Below, one piece after another: positions 45,123-53,698 of a stretch of 64,000 nucleotides of DNA. This stretch comes from Roseibium sp. Its GTDB lineage: Bacteria; Pseudomonadota; Alphaproteobacteria; Rhizobiales; Stappiaceae. The stretch's first letter is position 1. Each line of letters starts with the position of its first letter. The stretch covers positions 142,016 through 206,015 of the forward strand of contig JAEPML010000010.1 in the NCBI GenBank assembly GCA_017643925.1, given 5' to 3'. Position numbers and translations under genes: made by a program. The notes below the pieces were generated by a model that searched no databases, was not told the DNA's origin, and worked only from the letters and a program-made list of their open reading frames with translations.

Positions 45123-46208
45123 CGAAATAACCTAAATGATTTCAATAGCTTACAGACATTTACGCTCTAGGAAAAAGCACAAATGGCAAAATGGTTGCGC
45201 GGGTTTTGCTGTTTGAGGTTGTGTCGCGGCGGTTCTTACGCCGCTCACATCATAGGACACTGCCGGGGAACTGGAGTGTACCGGAAGTGATAGGCCGTGT
45301 CATTGAGTGGACATAGAGCGAGGCGAACACGCCGAGCATGTTCATCATCACATAGACAAACTGATGGACACATATTCATGGGAACCATCGGACACCTATA
45401 GTGCACTATGATTGTCTTTCGGACCAATTCCTTTCCCCATACTCCTGCAAGCGAATGTCCCCCAGACAATGAGCGCAAGCAGATGGGAGTTGGAAACTTC
45501 TATCGAAGACAATCAAATCAACTTACCCATTTTTGTCTCCCAAGCGAAGCGTTGTTGTCTTCACCACACTGTTAGCCTGTGTCAATCTGTGTCATTCGTG
45601 TTTAGTGTTTTGAAGTAGCGAGGTGAGATTCCGAGCGGATGAAACCACAGCGGAATGTGCCTGATAGGAATAAGGCTGCTTGTTGTTGTTGTTCATAGCT
45701 CAGTCTGATGACCTCGCTTCCATTGTCAACTGTCGGTCACTGTCCGTAAGTGTACCGCCTGCAGATGGACTGCAAGGCACTGTGAGAGTCTGCCAGTTTA
45801 CTCTGGTGCTTTTCGGGGCGCTGTCGGTGCTGGATTTGGAAGCCAAAGAACACATCTAAAAGCGCGCACAGCGCACTTCACACCTCATATAGCACCTAAT
45901 ACCCAATACTCACGCCACAAATTGCACTTCACGATACTGTTCACTGTACATATGTGAAGCCCGGCCTGGTATCAGTATTGTTCTTCTAAATACCGGTCCT
46001 TCAATCCTTCGACCGGAACCTACATGACCTATCGCGGTGTGGAACGCTTTTGCCAATAAGCTCGCCGGCAGATCCTTTTTCTTGGCGCCAGGCGACCGGC
46101 CAGCTGAACTGGCCACACGTTTGGCGTTCTTTTTTCATGCCGGCGCAACGAAAATAGCGGTTTGCCTGCTATTGCGCTAACAAGGTTCCTGATCGGAGGA
46201 TCAGAAGC
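45123..46208. other. Gene-poor end of the island
   Basis: About 1.1 kb with no convincing gene on either strand. Visible items: a GCGGCG/CGCCGC hairpin near 45226-45242, a perfect 12-bp palindrome ATAGTGCACTAT at 45398-45409, and a GGCCAG/CTGGCC stem with a nearby T-run at 46098-46135. The right boundary of the island and an attachment site may be here, but no matching repeat at the left was found. Confidence 0.5.
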
Positions 46209-46961
46209 TTGTTGTTGCGCGTCCTATTTCATTCCATTGTTGTTGTCCTACTCACAATTCTCACCCAAATCGGAGGAATCGCCTGGCTGGTCGCTCTCCT
46301 TGCGCGGCGGCGTCTCATAACATTTGCTGCCGTTTATGCCTTTTTGAGTGTGGCAAGCCTCTGGATAGCGCCCCAACTCGGCCGGGTACCGCTGCCATGT
46401 CTTTCGGACAATGATCTGAGAATGCGTTCGGTTCTGTATTGCGCGTTGAATCGGCAATACGTCACGCCCGCAATGAAACAGACCGTTGAGGACTTGGCCG
46501 ATCACATGTCCACTCGATACCCCGGCACTGTAACCATCGCCCTTGACGGAAACTTTCCCTTTCTGGACGGTTTTCCCATGATCCCGCACCTGTCCCATAA
46601 CGACGGCAGGAAGCTGGATCTGGCCTTTTTCTACGAGGATGAAAAAGGGCATTACCTGCCTGGAAAAAGCCCATCACCGATAGGCTATTTCGCCTTCGAA
46701 AACGGCTCAACCAACTGCACTTCCGAATGGTTTACGTTGCGCTGGGACCTCGTTTGGCTACAACCCTTGTGGAGAGACGATCGCGTAGAAGAAACTCGTA
46801 CGCGCGCAGCAATCACCTGGCTAACAGTTGATCAACGCGTGGAGAAAATTCTCCTGGAACCACACCTGCGAAGCACGCTCGGCGTTGGTTATGACAAAGT
46901 CCGTTTCCAGGGGTGCCATGCAGCCAGGCACGACGATCACATCCACTTTCAGATACGCTAA
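46209..46961 (+). CDS. LAS-type D-Ala metallopeptidase-like membrane protein
   Basis: 250 residues from a TTG at 46209 with GGAGG 8 nt before it. Two N-terminal membrane helices (about 5-31 and 38-58), then a soluble domain with an HxxGxxxD site (His130-Asp137) and a C-terminal HIH (244-246). This zinc-site layout is that of LAS-type peptidoglycan peptidases (MepA/VanX/DD-carboxypeptidase relatives). The active site faces the periplasm if the second helix ends there. Exact cleavage is unknown. Confidence 0.75.
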   Translation: MLLRVLFHSIVVVLLTILTQIGGIAWLVALLARRRLITFAAVYAFLSVASLWIAPQLGRVPLPCLSDNDLRMRSVLYCALNRQYVTPAMKQTVEDLADHMSTRYPGTVTIALDGNFPFLDGFPMIPHLSHNDGRKLDLAFFYEDEKGHYLPGKSPSPIGYFAFENGSTNCTSEWFTLRWDLVWLQPLWRDDRVEETRTRAAITWLTVDQRVEKILLEPHLRSTLGVGYDKVRFQGCHAARHDDHIHFQIR

Positions 46962-46969
46962 TAGCTAAC

Positions 46970-47734
46970 TCATTGGCAGATCAGATAGGTGCATGTCTTT
47001 CCGTGACAGCCAATATCGACATGCATGTGGGACTTGTGACTGTCATCCGCGTCGGGTCCAAGCACGGTCGTGAAACGCTCACAGGCACTGCGATGGACTG
47101 ACTTCAGAAAACGCCCTTCAATGGTGTCAGACCCCCAATCTGTTTCGACTGAAACCAACGAACCGTCCGCAAGCATGAACCCGCTCAGATCAATCGCTTT
47201 GCCCAGCGCGTGCTCGGACAGCTTCCCGTCCGGCAAGTTGTTGCGACGCCGGCACTGGTATCCCGGCCCGTTGGCAAGGCTTGCAATCGATGACGGAAGG
47301 CGCAGATCCGATGTCGGCAGAACATCCTCATGCAGCCAGCGCACAAGAACCGCTGCAAAGTCGCACGAAAGGAGGGCCGGCATGGAGAACTTGATGCTCC
47401 CGCTGGCACCACGAACACCCGTAAGCTTGACCGGATCCTGGACACCACATTCCGGATCCCCGTCTGCTTCTCCCTTGAACGCCGGCACGGTCTCGTAGAC
47501 ACCGTTTGGTATCGAGCAGGCACGGGCCGGCGAATCCGATCGTTCTTCTGGATCAGCCGTCTCGTCGGTACGCGCGGGTTTTACCGGCGGAACATCAACG
47601 CCTTCGAGAAAACCGTTCTGATCAGCGTTCGCCAAGGGCCGGACAGGTGGCAGAGGATCCTTGGCGAACACCGCAGGAGACAGTGACAGTCCCACGGCGG
47701 CAAACACACAAAACTGTCTCGCAAGTTTTTTCAT
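46970..47734 (-). CDS. Extensin-like C-terminal domain protein, exported
   Basis: 254 residues. Signal peptide at about 1-24 (FCVFAAVGLSLSPAVFA), then a Pro-rich linker, and an extensin_2-type domain from about 90 to the end. It has HALGKAID (His175-Asp182), an HMH pair (236-238), and conserved cysteines (ACSIP; ECGVQ; YQCRRRN; IGCHGKTC). The metal site resembles that of LAS peptidases, so peptidoglycan-related action is likely. Convergent with the gene ending at 46961, 8 bp apart. Confidence 0.88.
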   Translation of the reverse strand: MKKLARQFCVFAAVGLSLSPAVFAKDPLPPVRPLANADQNGFLEGVDVPPVKPARTDETADPEERSDSPARACSIPNGVYETVPAFKGEADGDPECGVQDPVKLTGVRGASGSIKFSMPALLSCDFAAVLVRWLHEDVLPTSDLRLPSSIASLANGPGYQCRRRNNLPDGKLSEHALGKAIDLSGFMLADGSLVSVETDWGSDTIEGRFLKSVHRSACERFTTVLGPDADDSHKSHMHVDIGCHGKTCTYLICQ

Positions 47735-47830
47735 TCAGCTTTTTGTCCCTTGCAGCCAATTTCAAAGTGTGGATGAGTGATCTGGTTCCAGTTGATCTCT
47801 GGACGCTAAATCAAATTCCGGAATGATGTA

Positions 47831-48457
47831 ATGACGCTTGAACTTTATTCAGCCTATGTCGTCGCGACCTTGATCGTCCTGGCCATTCCCGGGCCGACAA
47901 TCATGCTTGTCGTGAGTTATGCCTTGACCCAGGGTCGAAGGTCGGCATTTGCGAGCGTCATGGGGGTAGGATTGGGAGACGCCACGGCGGCGTCAGCTTC
48001 GCTTCTGGGCCTCGGGGCCATATTGGCGGCGTCGGCAACGGCGTTTACGATTCTGAAATGGGTCGGTGCAGCCTATCTCGTCTGGCTTGGTATCAAGATG
48101 TGGCGCAGCCGTCCAACGGCCCTGGGAGCCCATCAGGTTGCTGACATACCGGCCCGGAAAATTTTCTGGCACGCCTATGTCGTCACTACGCTCAATCCGA
48201 AAGGCATCATTTTCTTCATGGCATTCCTGCCGCATTTTATCGCGCCTCAGGCACCTGTTGCCCCGCAGCTTCTGCTGCTCGGCTCCACATTTGTTGTGCT
48301 TGGGATCTTGAACGCGGCCATCTATGCGATAGCTGCGGCGGCGATTGGCAACAAGCTGCGGAATCCTTCATTGATGCGTCTGGTCAACAAGGTCGGTGGT
48401 GGGTTCCTGATATCTGCGGCCGCCATGACGGCAACACTGCAGAGGTCGACAGGGTGA
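47831..48457 (+). CDS. LysE/RhtB-family exporter
   Basis: 208 residues with five to six hydrophobic helices. The N-terminal AIPGPTIMLVVSYALTQGRRSAFASVMGVGLGD segment is typical of RhtB/LysE proteins. It exports amino acids or small amides by proton exchange. Substrate not known. Monocistronic. Confidence 0.92.
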   Translation: MTLELYSAYVVATLIVLAIPGPTIMLVVSYALTQGRRSAFASVMGVGLGDATAASASLLGLGAILAASATAFTILKWVGAAYLVWLGIKMWRSRPTALGAHQVADIPARKIFWHAYVVTTLNPKGIIFFMAFLPHFIAPQAPVAPQLLLLGSTFVVLGILNAAIYAIAAAAIGNKLRNPSLMRLVNKVGGGFLISAAAMTATLQRSTG

Positions 48458-48528
48458 CGAAACACCAAGTCTCGTCCGGGCCCCTGCATGCGTGTTTCGC
48501 GATTGAACCGTTCCGTGTTTGTGGAAAT

Positions 48529-49611
48529 CTAGTTGGTCTGCAAGCCGAACTTTGGTCCTGACCTTCTCAGGACTTCCATGGATCTGTGCGCGCCTTTCTC
48601 ACTGAGTGCCGCATAGCGCTTGATGGCATCGTTCACTTCAACACCTCCAAGCTGCAGGCGTCTTGCACGCATTGTGAGAATATCCTTGTAGGCCTCAGAA
48701 CGAACACCCACGGCCTTGCACAGGATAATCAAGGGTTTGTCGCTTGTGCTGAACAGAAGTTGAGATACTGCAGCTGGCGGCAGGTCGCTCACCTTTGCCA
48801 GCAATATGCCGAGCTCTGCAGTCCGGTCTGCGCGTGCAAACATCTTCACGGCATCGTCGATTGTCGTTTTCTTGTCCAGAACCTCTTTTATGAGGGCGTT
48901 GGATTCTTCCCTGGCGTCGTCGAGCTTTTGAGCCCGGGCAGCGACCTCGGTTGCTGCGCGTTCGGCAAGCAGCTGAACAAGCGTATTGTCGGCACCAAGA
49001 GCGCTGACACGCCCCTGCAACTCCTCGGTCAATAAAGGTACCAGGGCTTTCGCGGCTTCTTCCGGAAGATCTGCGCGGTCGATGAGTGCCGCCTGTATCG
49101 TCTCGTCCGCGCGCGCCTTTTCAACCAGTTTCAAAAAAGAAGACTTCGCAAATTCGGCGCCTTTGTTCTCAGCGACCTTTGACAGAACTTTGGAATCGCC
49201 TCTGTCGACAAGAACAGTCGTAACAGCCTCGTCGACGGTTCTGCGTCCGGCAATCGCGCCAAGATGTTCCATCGGTGCGTCAGCTGCGATCTCCACGAGA
49301 TCGTTTGAAGACAGCACAGGGGAATGCTCAAGCACCGGGCCAGCGACGGAGATCTTGTCCCGCGCCAGTTTGACCATCAAGTCTCTTGGAGCCTGCTCTT
49401 CGTTGCAGACCCGTTTGGCGAGAATCATCCGGGTTTCTTCCTCGAGCTGGCCGAGAACCTTCAGAACGATGTCACCAAAAAGCAGGCTCATCTGCTCGTC
49501 CTTGTCGTCACCCGAGCCGACAAACAGATCTGTGAGCGCGGTGATCAGGCCTTTCCGGCCCGACACGCTCGAATCTTTCGCCAGCGCAGCAAGTTTAGAC
49601 AAGTTGATCAT
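48529..49611 (-). CDS. DUF2336 protein
   Basis: 360 residues, mostly alpha-helical with a helical repeat pattern and Leu/Ala-rich stretches. DUF2336 proteins are frequent in alphaproteobacteria and have no established function. ATG at 49611. Cytoplasmic, no signal peptide. It stands alone with a 746-bp gap upstream. Confidence 0.85.
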   Translation of the reverse strand: MINLSKLAALAKDSSVSGRKGLITALTDLFVGSGDDKDEQMSLLFGDIVLKVLGQLEEETRMILAKRVCNEEQAPRDLMVKLARDKISVAGPVLEHSPVLSSNDLVEIAADAPMEHLGAIAGRRTVDEAVTTVLVDRGDSKVLSKVAENKGAEFAKSSFLKLVEKARADETIQAALIDRADLPEEAAKALVPLLTEELQGRVSALGADNTLVQLLAERAATEVAARAQKLDDAREESNALIKEVLDKKTTIDDAVKMFARADRTAELGILLAKVSDLPPAAVSQLLFSTSDKPLIILCKAVGVRSEAYKDILTMRARRLQLGGVEVNDAIKRYAALSEKGAHRSMEVLRRSGPKFGLQTN

Positions 49612-49976
49612 TGAGTCCCCAACGCGTCATTCGCGTTATGAGCGGAGATTAGCAGCCACGCGTTAACACGAACCTACTATGGCCGCTGTGAAACCCACCA
49701 AATTGAGAACCCCTCTCCGGCGGCACCTTTCAGAGACCGCATTTGAAGGAAAACAGCCCCCTCAAATGCTACCTGGTCGAAGAAAATTCAGCACATCGCC
49801 CCTTGTCTGTTGAGCGTCTTGTCTCGTTTGCGATCAATAATTTACTTAACAAGCCACAAACAAACACAACCCAAAGGGGCAAGACCTCGTTGCGCCGCAG
49901 CATCTTTTTTGCTTCGGTTTTGTGACAGCCTGACCTAGTATCGCTTGGTCAAATAGAGGTAATCGGGAGCGGACAG
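49612..49976. other. Upstream region of the DUF2336 gene
   Basis: 365 bp holding the likely promoter for DUF2336 (minus strand) and the leader of a small peptide gene (plus strand). AT content rises near 49800-49930. No other gene is evident. Confidence 0.4.
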
Positions 49977-50060
49977 ATGACAATCGTACGGAACCTGAAC
50001 ATGATTGCCTTTCTCGCAGCATTCGCGTTCTTGGCTGCGATTGTGATAGGTGTAATCTGA
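49977..50060 (+). CDS. Putative 27-residue membrane peptide
   Basis: ATG at 49977 with GGGAGCGGACAG upstream. MTIVRNLNMIAFLAAFAFLA is followed by AIVIGVI and a stop. It has a positive N-terminus and one 18-residue hydrophobic helix. Short transmembrane peptides of this kind are known in alphaproteobacteria, but I cannot confirm conservation here. It may be a real small protein or a chance frame. Confidence 0.45.
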   Translation: MTIVRNLNMIAFLAAFAFLAAIVIGVI

Positions 50061-50357
50061 GCCTATCTGGCGAATCGGGACGGTAAATACCGCGCATGGC
50101 GCGGTGAGTGAACTCATAAAAAATGAAACAATTTTAGCCCGCCGCACCAGAAGGTGTCGGCAGGCAAACTTGTTTATAGAATAACTCTCTTCCAGATTGA
50201 TACGCTCCCAAGCCTCTTGGAATTTTTCCAAGCCCCGCCTTCAAATTTTGCGCGAGTCAAAAATACAACCTTAGATTGCAAAACTTTCTAGTCACTATAA
50301 CTCGCCTTGGGAAACGCTCTAGGCCATTTTTCAGCCGTGCGGCGCTCATCGAACCGC
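50061..50357. other. Region after the small peptide
   Basis: About 300 bp between the peptide gene and the deaminase stop. AT-rich; no convincing gene, hairpin with T-run, or repeat seen. Confidence 0.35.
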
Positions 50358-51662
50358 TCACAAGCCGCACTCGTCCTCGACAGGTGCATAATCCATCGGG
50401 TCGATTGAATCCGGACGTCCATCCAGAGCGAGCGAGGTACTGCGGGCAGGTGTGCGTGCGATAACATTTCCACGTTTCACAACCGCGAGCCGTGTTGCCT
50501 TCATGCGAATGGCTTCGATGGGGTCGCGCGCCTGCAGCAATACCAAATCCGCATTGCAGCCCTTTTCAAGTCCGTAGCCTTCAAGTCCAAGGGCCTTTGC
50601 GGGACGCGATGTGACACACTCATAGCAATACCGAATGGCGTCACGGCTGGTCATCTGCGCAACATGCAGGCCCATGCTGGCAACCTCCAGCATGTCTGCC
50701 GATCCCATCGAGTACCAAGGGTCCATGACGCAATCGTGCCCAAACGCAACGTTGATGCCGAATTCTCTCATTTCCGGCACGCGTGTCTGCCCGCGGCGCT
50801 TGGGATATGTATCGTGTCGTCCCTGCAACGTTATGTTTATCAAGGGGTTGGCAATGGCATGAATTTCCGCTTCGGCCACAAGCGGAAGCAGTTTTGACAC
50901 ATAGTAGTTGTCCATTGAGTGCATCGATGTCAGATGCGAACCCGCAACCCTTCCCTCCAGTCCCAAGCGTTTGGTTTCAAAGGCGAGTGTCTCGATATGG
51001 CGCGACATCGGATCGTCGGTTTCGTCGCAGTGAAAATCCACCATGAGGCCGCGTTCCGCAGCAATTTCGCAAAGGCGCCTGACGGATCTGGCACCTTCCT
51101 CCATGGTACGTTCGAAATGCGGTATGCCCCCGACAATGTCGACGCCCATATCGAGTGCTCTGAGAAGGTTCTTCTCAGCGTTCTTTGACCGAAAAAGACC
51201 ATCTTGCGGAAAGGCGACCAGCTGGAGGTCAATATATGGCTTTACCTTCTCACGAACTTCCAGCAAGCCCTTTACGCCGGTCAGTTTGTCGTCACAAACG
51301 TCAACATGCGACCGAATGGCAAGCAAGCCTTGCGAGACCGCAAGATCGCAATACTTGAGCGCACGCTCCACCACGGCTTCGACAGTCAGGATTTCCTTCA
51401 ACTCTCCCCACAAGGCAATCCCTTCCAGCAACGTCCCGCTTTGGTTCATTCGCGGCAAGCCGAGCGAAAGCGTCGCATCCATGTGAAAGTGACTGTCGAC
51501 AAAGGGAGGTGAAACCAGCAATCCATCGGCATCGATGACCTGAGCAGCATCGCCGGTCACGCCTCGCTCCACGGCGGTGATAACCCCGTTCCTGCAGGCA
51601 ATGTCCATCCCGGAACGGCCATCGGGAAGATTTGCATTCTTGAAGAGTAAGTCGAGGCTCAT
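50358..51662 (-). CDS. Cytosine-deaminase-like amidohydrolase
   Basis: 434 residues. Metal-dependent hydrolase: HxH pair DSHFHMD (His58, His60), VDFHCDETDD near 205, GSHLTSMHS near 240, and GHDCVMDPW near 310. The pattern fits the CodA family (cytosine or related creatinine/isocytosine deaminases). The stop is 297 bp from the next gene. It ends the BMP-ABC operon, so the imported compound is probably a pyrimidine or related base. Start ATG at 51662. Confidence 0.88.
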   Translation of the reverse strand: MSLDLLFKNANLPDGRSGMDIACRNGVITAVERGVTGDAAQVIDADGLLVSPPFVDSHFHMDATLSLGLPRMNQSGTLLEGIALWGELKEILTVEAVVERALKYCDLAVSQGLLAIRSHVDVCDDKLTGVKGLLEVREKVKPYIDLQLVAFPQDGLFRSKNAEKNLLRALDMGVDIVGGIPHFERTMEEGARSVRRLCEIAAERGLMVDFHCDETDDPMSRHIETLAFETKRLGLEGRVAGSHLTSMHSMDNYYVSKLLPLVAEAEIHAIANPLINITLQGRHDTYPKRRGQTRVPEMREFGINVAFGHDCVMDPWYSMGSADMLEVASMGLHVAQMTSRDAIRYCYECVTSRPAKALGLEGYGLEKGCNADLVLLQARDPIEAIRMKATRLAVVKRGNVIARTPARSTSLALDGRPDSIDPMDYAPVEDECGL

Positions 51663-51674
51663 GGAACAGTCCTG

Positions 51675-52619
51675 TCAACGCTGCCCGCGGAAATAGGGGA
51701 CTAGAAGGGCTCTGGGGTAATCAGCTTTGCGCGCAACGATGATCAAGGCGAGAATTGAGAGAAGGTAAGGCATCATCAGGAAAACCTGCCCAGGAATAAA
51801 ACTGCCGATCTCCGTCTGCAAGCGCACCTGAAACGCATCAAAAGCGCCGAACAGAAGCGCACCAACCAGTGCTTTTCCGGGCCGCCATGACGCAAACACG
51901 GTGAGCGCTATGCAGATCCAGCCACGCCCATTGACCATTCCGAAAAAGAAGGCATCAAACGCCGACATGGTCAGAAACGCACCGCCCAATGCCATAATGG
52001 ACGACCCCACGACAACGGCACCCATGCGGAGGGCATAAACCGAAAGACCCTGCGACTCCACTGCAGAAGGATTGTCGCCAACCGCGCGTATCGCAAGGCC
52101 AAGGGGTGTCCGGTAAAGAACATAGGCCGTTGCAAGCACCAACAACAAGGCAAGAAAGGTCAGCGAGGTTTGCTGGAACAATGCCGTTCCAACAAACGGT
52201 AAATCCGACAGAATGGGAAGATCCAGCGGCTTGAACGCCTCAATGCGTGGAGGTGAAGACACATCCGGAAGTGCGGTTCGATAGACGAAGTAGCTGAGTG
52301 ATGTCGCAAAGAGCGTAACGCCTATACCGGATACATGCTGCGACAGGCCAAGAGGGACTGTCAGGATGGCGTGAAGAAAGCCGAAGAGTGCTCCTGCAAG
52401 CGCTGCAACCAGAACACCACCCCACAAGCCAGCGCCAAGCCAGACAGCCATCCAACCAGCCATGGCGCCAGCTGTAAAAATACCCTCGATCCCGAGGTTG
52501 AGCACACCCGCCCGTTCGCAGATCAGGGCGCCAAGGACACCAAATATCAGGGGCGTCGCGATCCGCAACGAGGCAGCCCAGAAGTTGGCAGACAGGAGGA
52601 TCTCAAGAATTTCGATCAT
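51675..52619 (-). CDS. BMP-type ABC transporter permease 2
   Basis: 314 residues from the ATG at 52619, which overlaps the previous permease's stop. Eight to nine hydrophobic helices; GALICERAGVLNLGIEGIFTAGAMAG is a signature of BPD_transp_2 nucleoside-type permeases, along with RAVGDNPSAVESQGLSV. Works with the other permease as a heterodimer. Confidence 0.92.
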   Translation of the reverse strand: MIEILEILLSANFWAASLRIATPLIFGVLGALICERAGVLNLGIEGIFTAGAMAGWMAVWLGAGLWGGVLVAALAGALFGFLHAILTVPLGLSQHVSGIGVTLFATSLSYFVYRTALPDVSSPPRIEAFKPLDLPILSDLPFVGTALFQQTSLTFLALLLVLATAYVLYRTPLGLAIRAVGDNPSAVESQGLSVYALRMGAVVVGSSIMALGGAFLTMSAFDAFFFGMVNGRGWICIALTVFASWRPGKALVGALLFGAFDAFQVRLQTEIGSFIPGQVFLMMPYLLSILALIIVARKADYPRALLVPYFRGQR

Positions 52620-53698
52620 TCCGAGACCTCCTGGCCCGCGTTTCTGCCGACAATCCTGATCTTGAATCTCAGAAACAGGCCGGAAACGAGCACGCATAGA
52701 AGGGCCATTGCGACGATGAGGTCGGCCAGGTAATTCGAGACGCCGGTCGCACGCGACATTGAATCTGCGCCGACGAAAATGCTGGCAATGAAGAGTGCGG
52801 CAAAAACCACTCCGATCGGCGACAGGCCCGCGAGCATGGCAACAACAATGCCTGAATACCCGAATCCAGGAGAAAGATCCGCTGTCAGGTAGCCTTTCAA
52901 GCCTGCAACCTCCCCAACGCCGGCAAGTCCTGCCAGAGCGCCGGAAATCAGTCCAACGCGAATGAATGTCGTTGTTACCGGGATCCCTGCATGCCGGGCT
53001 GCATTCGCGTTTTCGCCGACCGCGCGGATTTCAAAACCCCAGACGGTCTTCTTGAGCAAGAAATAGACTGCAAGTGCTGCCCCAAGCGCAATCACCAAGC
53101 CCCAGTGAATGCGCATTCTTGCAAGAAGTTTCGGCAGCGCGGCCTCATCCAGAATTGGTTCCGACTGTGGCCAGCCCATACCCATCGGGTCCTTCATTGG
53201 ACCTTCAAGCATCATTTGCACAAAAAGCAGGATCACGAAGTTCAACAGGAGAGTGGTCACGACCTCGTCGACACCCAGACGGGTTTTGAGCAGTGTCGGA
53301 CCAAGCATGACCAATCCGCCAGCAAGGGCGCCTGCAAATATGACCAGAGGAATAAGCGCAGCGGAGGGAAGAGATATCGCTCCGGTACCTACCGCGACGG
53401 CTGCGAGGGCTCCGGCATAAAGCTGTCCTTCCGCCCCTATGTTCCAAAGCTTGGCCCTGAATGCGACAGCTGCGGCCAGTCCGGTCAGGATAAGTGGGGT
53501 CGCTCGTGTCAGCATCTCGGTGAATGCGAACAGAGACCCGAACGCGCCCTTGATCATGAGGGCATAGGCTTCGAAAACGGATAGCCCGGCGAACAACATC
53601 GGGATAGCTGCCAGAACAAGGGCAGCCCCGCCGGCAGCTAGCGAAACGACAATCATCCGGGAAACTGCAACGGGTCCTCGGGGCTCCAGGCGGATCAT
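52616..53698 (-). CDS. BMP-type ABC transporter permease 1
   Basis: 360 residues with about ten hydrophobic helices. GLAAAVAFRAKLWNIGAEGQLYAGALAAVA marks the BPD_transp_2 family (RbsC-like/nucleoside), with RAVGENANAARHAGI as the EAA-like cytoplasmic loop. Overlaps the ATPase stop by 4 bp. Confidence 0.92.
   Translation of the reverse strand: MIRLEPRGPVAVSRMIVVSLAAGGAALVLAAIPMLFAGLSVFEAYALMIKGAFGSLFAFTEMLTRATPLILTGLAAAVAFRAKLWNIGAEGQLYAGALAAVAVGTGAISLPSAALIPLVIFAGALAGGLVMLGPTLLKTRLGVDEVVTTLLLNFVILLFVQMMLEGPMKDPMGMGWPQSEPILDEAALPKLLARMRIHWGLVIALGAALAVYFLLKKTVWGFEIRAVGENANAARHAGIPVTTTFIRVGLISGALAGLAGVGEVAGLKGYLTADLSPGFGYSGIVVAMLAGLSPIGVVFAALFIASIFVGADSMSRATGVSNYLADLIVAMALLCVLVSGLFLRFKIRIVGRNAGQEVSE

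Larger units (their letters stand above)
36030..46190. mobile_element. Accessory island with serine recombinase (approximate bounds)
   Basis: The stretch from just after the His-rich gene to just before the LAS peptidase gene is AT-richer than its flanks, has unknown and phage-like genes in both directions, a large serine recombinase, BRO-N proteins, and a P-loop ATPase. I could not find clear flanking direct repeats, so the ends are set by gene content and composition only. It may be an integrated satellite or plasmid-like element. Confidence 0.55.

Noticed and set aside
45123..46208. Short ORFs of 60-77 codons in the gene-poor island end
   Set aside because: No ribosome sites, no domain, overlapping in several frames.
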